Shown: positions 60,557 to 64,000 of the stretch, piece by piece
Layout of the letters: the number at the start of each line of letters is the position of its first letter
How positions within the stretch are numbered: position 1 is the first letter of the stretch
NCBI GenBank assembly: GCA_002179805.1
Contig: NAVB01000113.1
Coordinates: forward strand, 85,647 to 149,646
Length of the DNA stretch: 64,000 nt
Direction: 5' to 3'
DNA from: Acanthamoeba lenticulata
Lineage: Eukaryota > Discosea > Longamoebia > Acanthamoebidae
Program-made: the position numbers and the translations under genes
The notes under the pieces: model-generated
What the model was told of the DNA's origin: nothing
What the model saw: only the letters and a program-made list of their open reading frames with translations
Databases searched by the model: none

Positions 60557-63323
60557 ATGGAGGCCCCGGCTGCCAGGCCGCATACAAACTTGGTGCCAAG
60601 AGACGAGGTGTCTTCGCCGTATCAGGCTCCTATGCAACGTCATGCCGGGGCCACGCCACCATCATCGCACCAGACGCGATCCTACCGATCGCTTCACTCA
60701 CCACGAAGGCAGTTCACACCTCCTGCCATCACAACTACGCCTCCCAGCAACGGGTATCCTACTTCCTCTCCTTGCTGGGCCAAAATCGTGCTCTTCTTAG
60801 TTTGATAAATTGTGCAGGAGGCAAGGGCGAGGCACGCCCACCAAGTCGCCCGCGTCAGGGCAGCGGAGCAGTCAACCTGCCGTGTTTCGCCTGCCCTCGC
60901 CCTACGACGCTTCTTCCAGTGAAGATGAGGACGAAGAGGAGGAAGAAACCACAACAGACGGCGAAGCTGAATACGAGGACGAGGAAGAAGAGGAGACACA
61001 TCGCGTGAGCAACTCAGCTCGTACCCTCTTCCTATCCATCTACTCTTCTTCCGCGCTAAACAGCGCGCCTTCGTCCCCGTCGCTCCTCTTTCCCATACAG
61101 GACGCGAGCGACGAGGTCGGGGCTCGCCCTTCCGACGCGACGACGCCGACACGCTCCTGCGCGAGCTCGAGAAGCGTCGACGCGAGGAAGTCAAGGTACG
61201 CAATGCCTCGTCCAGCCCATTCGCCCATTCGTGAGTCCGAACATCACAGCCATCTCTACTTGCCTCCGCCAGCTGGCGATGCGAGCCAACGTCCAAAACT
61301 ATGAAGCTGATGTGCGGAGTCTCGCGGAGGCACTCGAAGCGGCTGTGCTCTCTCCATCTGCTCACGACGAGTACTTGTCTCCCACGTTGTCGTCATTACC
61401 GCTGTGGATGTTGTCGTTGTTGTTGTTGTTGCAGGGCCTCATGGCGTCAAACACGCCATCGTCGTCATGTCTGGGACTCACGTACTTGACCGCGCCCGCA
61501 CAAACAGGCAGCAGGCGTACCAAATCACCGAGTTCATGGCCGCCGAGAGCAGGCTGCGGTCAGTTCTTCCCTCCTCTCCTCGTTTCCTTTCCTTGTCTTG
61601 TCTACTGGGCTGAACGCCTGACGTCTGTCGTGCCTCGGACGAACCTACGACAGGGCCCAAGCGGTGCAACGCGAGATGGAGCGACGACTCCGCGAGGAAG
61701 AAGAGCGAACGCGGGAGGACAACCGACGACTGGCCGAGTTCACCCGGCGCAAGCAGGCCCTCGATGCCATCAAGAAGCAAAAGTACGGGTCACCAACTGG
61801 ACAAGGACTTGGCTTGTTCGTCAAATGCGTTCCGATTGACACGTGACCGTTCGTCGGGCAGGGAGGACGAGGAGCGACGGCGGGCCGAGGCCGAAGCCGA
61901 GGCGAAGCGGCTCGCCCAAGAGAGGGCCGCGCAGGCTGAAGCTGCCGCCAAGCAGCGGGAGGAGCAGGCGGCCCATCAAGCCGCGGCCGCTGCGGCGGCC
62001 AAGGAGGCCGAGAGCAAGGCCGCCGCCGACCGGCAGGCTCAGGCCCAGGCTGCTGCAGCTGCAGCGGCTGCCAAGTCCAGCGGCACTGTACGTGGCCGCC
62101 CCGAGCCGGGGATGCGTGCCGAGACTCGGAAGACCTGACTCGTGGGTGGCGGCGGCGATGGTGACGAGACAGAGCGGGGAGGCCGTGTACAGGCAGAGCA
62201 TGGACCTGCTCAAGGAGATTCAGGCCAAGACCGAGGCGCCGGGCGCTGTGGACCCGGCTGTGCGGAAACAGGTGATGCTCAAGAGCCACCTCAACATCCA
62301 GCAGATCTCGGCCGACCGCGAGCAGGTCATCAATAAGATCAACATCCTCGCCCAGCTTATCCAGCAGTCCTCGCAGGTTGCCCTTCTTCTTCCTCTTTCG
62401 CCCTATTTCCCTTCCCTGCTAAATTGTTTTCGCAAATAATGTTATTTTGTGGACGTGCCTCGACGTCATCAGAACGAAGCGAGCCGATTGTTCTGCCTCG
62501 ATATGATTGCGCAGAAGATCGTCCAGCAGGGCGACAGCCAGGTACAACAACACTCGTGCTCCTTTTTTTTTCTTTCTATTTAAGTTATGATAAAGGCGCC
62601 TTCCACCTCACACATGCGTTGTTGCTGCACATGCGCAGGTCCACGTGGCGCAGATCTCGGCGTTCCCGATCGCCGACGTGGCCGTCGCGCTCTGCTCGCT
62701 TGTGCCTGAGATGACGCGCATCCTTATCGCCAGGTATGCCGGGAATGCGCCCGCCGGAGGGGCAGCAGGGCCTGCTGACTCACTGGCGGGGTGGGCACAT
62801 CATCACCATCAGGTTCCATGAGAAATGTTGCTACACGGTGCCATACTACGTGCCCAAGCGGGCGGGAATGACGGACCAGGACCACCTGCTGGCGCTGGGC
62901 TACCAGCGCAAGCGCAACACGCCAAGCGGGCTCGAGCTGGAGGAGTCCTTCATGGAGCGCATGGCCGGCTTCATCGCGCTCTACGCCGCCATCACGCAGG
63001 CCAACCCGTTCCAGGGCGCGCCGCACCCGCACGGGATCGAGCACGGCTGGAGCTGGATGGCGCGCGTGCTCAACGCCGAGCCGCGGCGGATCACGGCCAC
63101 GCTGGTGACCAAGTTCCTGCTCGTGGCCGGCCACGCACTCGTGCGGCAGTACAACCGGCAGTTCCTCAAGATGCTGCTCCTCCTCAAGACCCACACGCTG
63201 CCGGCCATGGCCAGCTCACCCCGCGTCCACACGCCCTCTGTCACGCGCCTTCAACTCTTCATTCAAGAGGCCGAGGAAACCAACATGCGCAACCTCACCA
63301 CCCCCGAGGGCCGCAACTACTAG
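60557..63323 (+). CDS. GLE1: mRNA export factor GLE1
   Basis: Nuclear pore-associated activator of the DEAD-box ATPase Dbp5/DDX19, acting with inositol hexakisphosphate in mRNA export. The N-terminus is Pro/Ser-rich and then acidic (SSSEDEDEEEEE). A long coiled coil follows, with AQERAAQAEAAAKQREEQAA and an Ala-rich end. The helical GLE1 domain runs from about 62180: VYRQSMDLLKEIQAKTEAPG, INILAQLIQQSS, FCLDMIAQKIVQQGDSQVHV, FPIADVAVALCSLVPEMT. It ends with the conserved FHEKCCYTVPYYVPKRAGMT, ERMAGFIALYAAITQ, HPHGIEHGWSWMARVLNAEP and YNRQFLKMLLLLK. ATG 60557 is the first real ATG of the frame. About ten exons are read. Confidence 0.92.
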
Positions 63324-63362
63324 TCGGGTAGTAGTTAGCCCCGCGGGGACACCGCGGCCCAA

Positions 63363-63486
63363 TGAGGAATTTGCATATCAAAGAGCTACGGCTACGGCTG
63401 GTCACCTTAGACAGGTGTCTACAGTGAGGAATTTGCATATCAAAGAGCTACGGCTACGGCTGGTCACCTTAGACAGGTGTCTACAG
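63363..63486. repeat. Perfect 62-bp tandem duplication
   Basis: Two identical 62-bp units, 63363-63424 and 63425-63486. Each holds ATTTGCATAT (an octamer-like motif), a doubled GCTACG, and the stem CACCT-TAGAC-AGGTG. The array lies just after the GLE1 stop and before a transposase fragment. Confidence 0.95.
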
Positions 63487-63613
63487 TCTGAAATGAAGCA
63501 ATTTTGAAGAAGCCAATGGTTGTTTTTATGGCGACTAAGTCGCGGCTCGGTCGCGGTTGTGTTGCGTGGCTTTAGCAAAAAAAGAAGAAAAGAAAAGAAA
63601 AAAGAATTGTATT

Positions 63614-64000
63614 TTAGGACAGAAGCGGGTAGCAAGCAAGGTAGTGCTGCACCAAGTGGTAAACACACATCAACGCGAGACTGTGCTGTTCTGGAGCACC
63701 TCTGAATACATGGGAAGCAACTGCGAAGTTCATCACCTGCCCATTTACACGTTCCACCACCGAGCGCAGTGAAGAATGCTGGTGGTTCCATTTGCGGCCG
63801 CGTGACGGTTCGGGCAGGACACACGCACCAGTTGCATATCCACGGTCTGCAAGAACCTTTTGACCTTCCCGTAGGAGACCATCCTTGATGCCAGTCAAGT
63901 TCATCATCCCTTTGTCGCAGTTGTGCCCCATCCCAAGGGTCACGTGATACATCTGCTCACCATGAAGAGAACAAACAACCTACACAAATAAGATACAAAA
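63614..64000 (-). mobile_element. C-terminal part of a DDE transposase (Harbinger/IS5-like), cut by the window edge
   Basis: Open frame reading VVCSLHGEQMYHVTLGMGHN, then GIKDGLLREGQKVLADRGYA, RSVVERVNGQVMNFAVASHV and a short tail to the stop at 63614. LADRGY (catalytic Asp region) and VVERVNG (Glu region) fit the C-terminal half of DDE_Tnp_4/IS5-type transposases, the PIF/Harbinger class. A TAG acceptor near 63980 suggests an intron, with the rest of the gene beyond the window. It could also be a domesticated HARBI1-like gene. No terminal inverted repeat can be checked here. Confidence 0.6.

Noticed and set aside
63402..63824. Minus-strand open frame crossing the 62-bp repeats
   Set aside because: It is a different frame from the transposase fragment, runs through the tandem repeat and A/T-rich spacer, and has no recognisable protein.

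Overview
This is a gene-dense, GC-rich protist nuclear window. The best match is Acanthamoeba (A. castellanii-like). The evidence is: short GT-AG introns, mostly about 50-200 nt, in nearly every gene; intergenic gaps of a few hundred bases; C4-type (ALAS) haem synthesis; an amoebozoan set of DOCK, RasGEF and Rab genes; and two dispersed 5S rRNA genes that resemble the Acanthamoeba 5S as I remember it. The genus is an inference; no search was run.

Layout, left to right. ATG8 (-) is divergent from a long DOCK-family RacGEF (+). RAD54B (+) and the condensin subunit SMC2 (-) meet tail to tail. A degenerate PPTC7-like PP2C (-) and the splicing factor SF3B6/p14 (-) follow; SF3B6 is divergent from a Rab-like GTPase (+). 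Next on + come a BAH + DUF4211 chromatin-type protein, 5-aminolevulinate synthase, an RNFT-type membrane RING ligase, a divergent histone H3 and a PB1-domain protein. Two identical 5S rRNA genes (+) then flank an intronless ankyrin-like gene (-). After these come TMEM208/SND2 (-), phenylalanine hydroxylase (+), a RasGEF (+), an MFS transporter (+), a small coiled-coil protein (+), NAD-dependent glycerol-3-phosphate dehydrogenase (+) and an ankyrin-MYND protein (+). The minus strand then carries a second coiled-coil protein related to the first, a small mitochondrial-type membrane protein, a TMEM135-like protein, a SET-domain protein, a cathepsin L-like protease and an AFG3L2-type m-AAA protease. 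The window closes with GLE1 (+), a 62-bp perfect tandem duplication and the C-terminal part of a DDE transposase (-) that runs off the edge.

No operon logic is expected. Genes with related jobs include genome maintenance and chromatin (RAD54B, SMC2, BAH-DUF4211, H3, SET), small-GTPase signalling (DOCK, RasGEF, Rab) and mitochondria (ALAS, AFG3L2-like, PPTC7-like, the 125-aa protein). Gene bounds run from start codon to stop codon on the genomic strand and include introns. Exon joins were read by eye from GT-AG sites and frame continuity, so individual junctions may be off by a few bases.

The most noteworthy observations are: a pair of otherwise unrelated proteins sharing a basic/coiled-coil 'EIE-EK-RLEW-LR' module; a PPTC7-like phosphatase with a metal-binding Asp changed to Asn; a Rab with His in place of the catalytic switch II Gln; an H3 with a shortened, re-written tail; a BAH + DUF4211 combination; and a SET domain with a non-canonical NHS motif.
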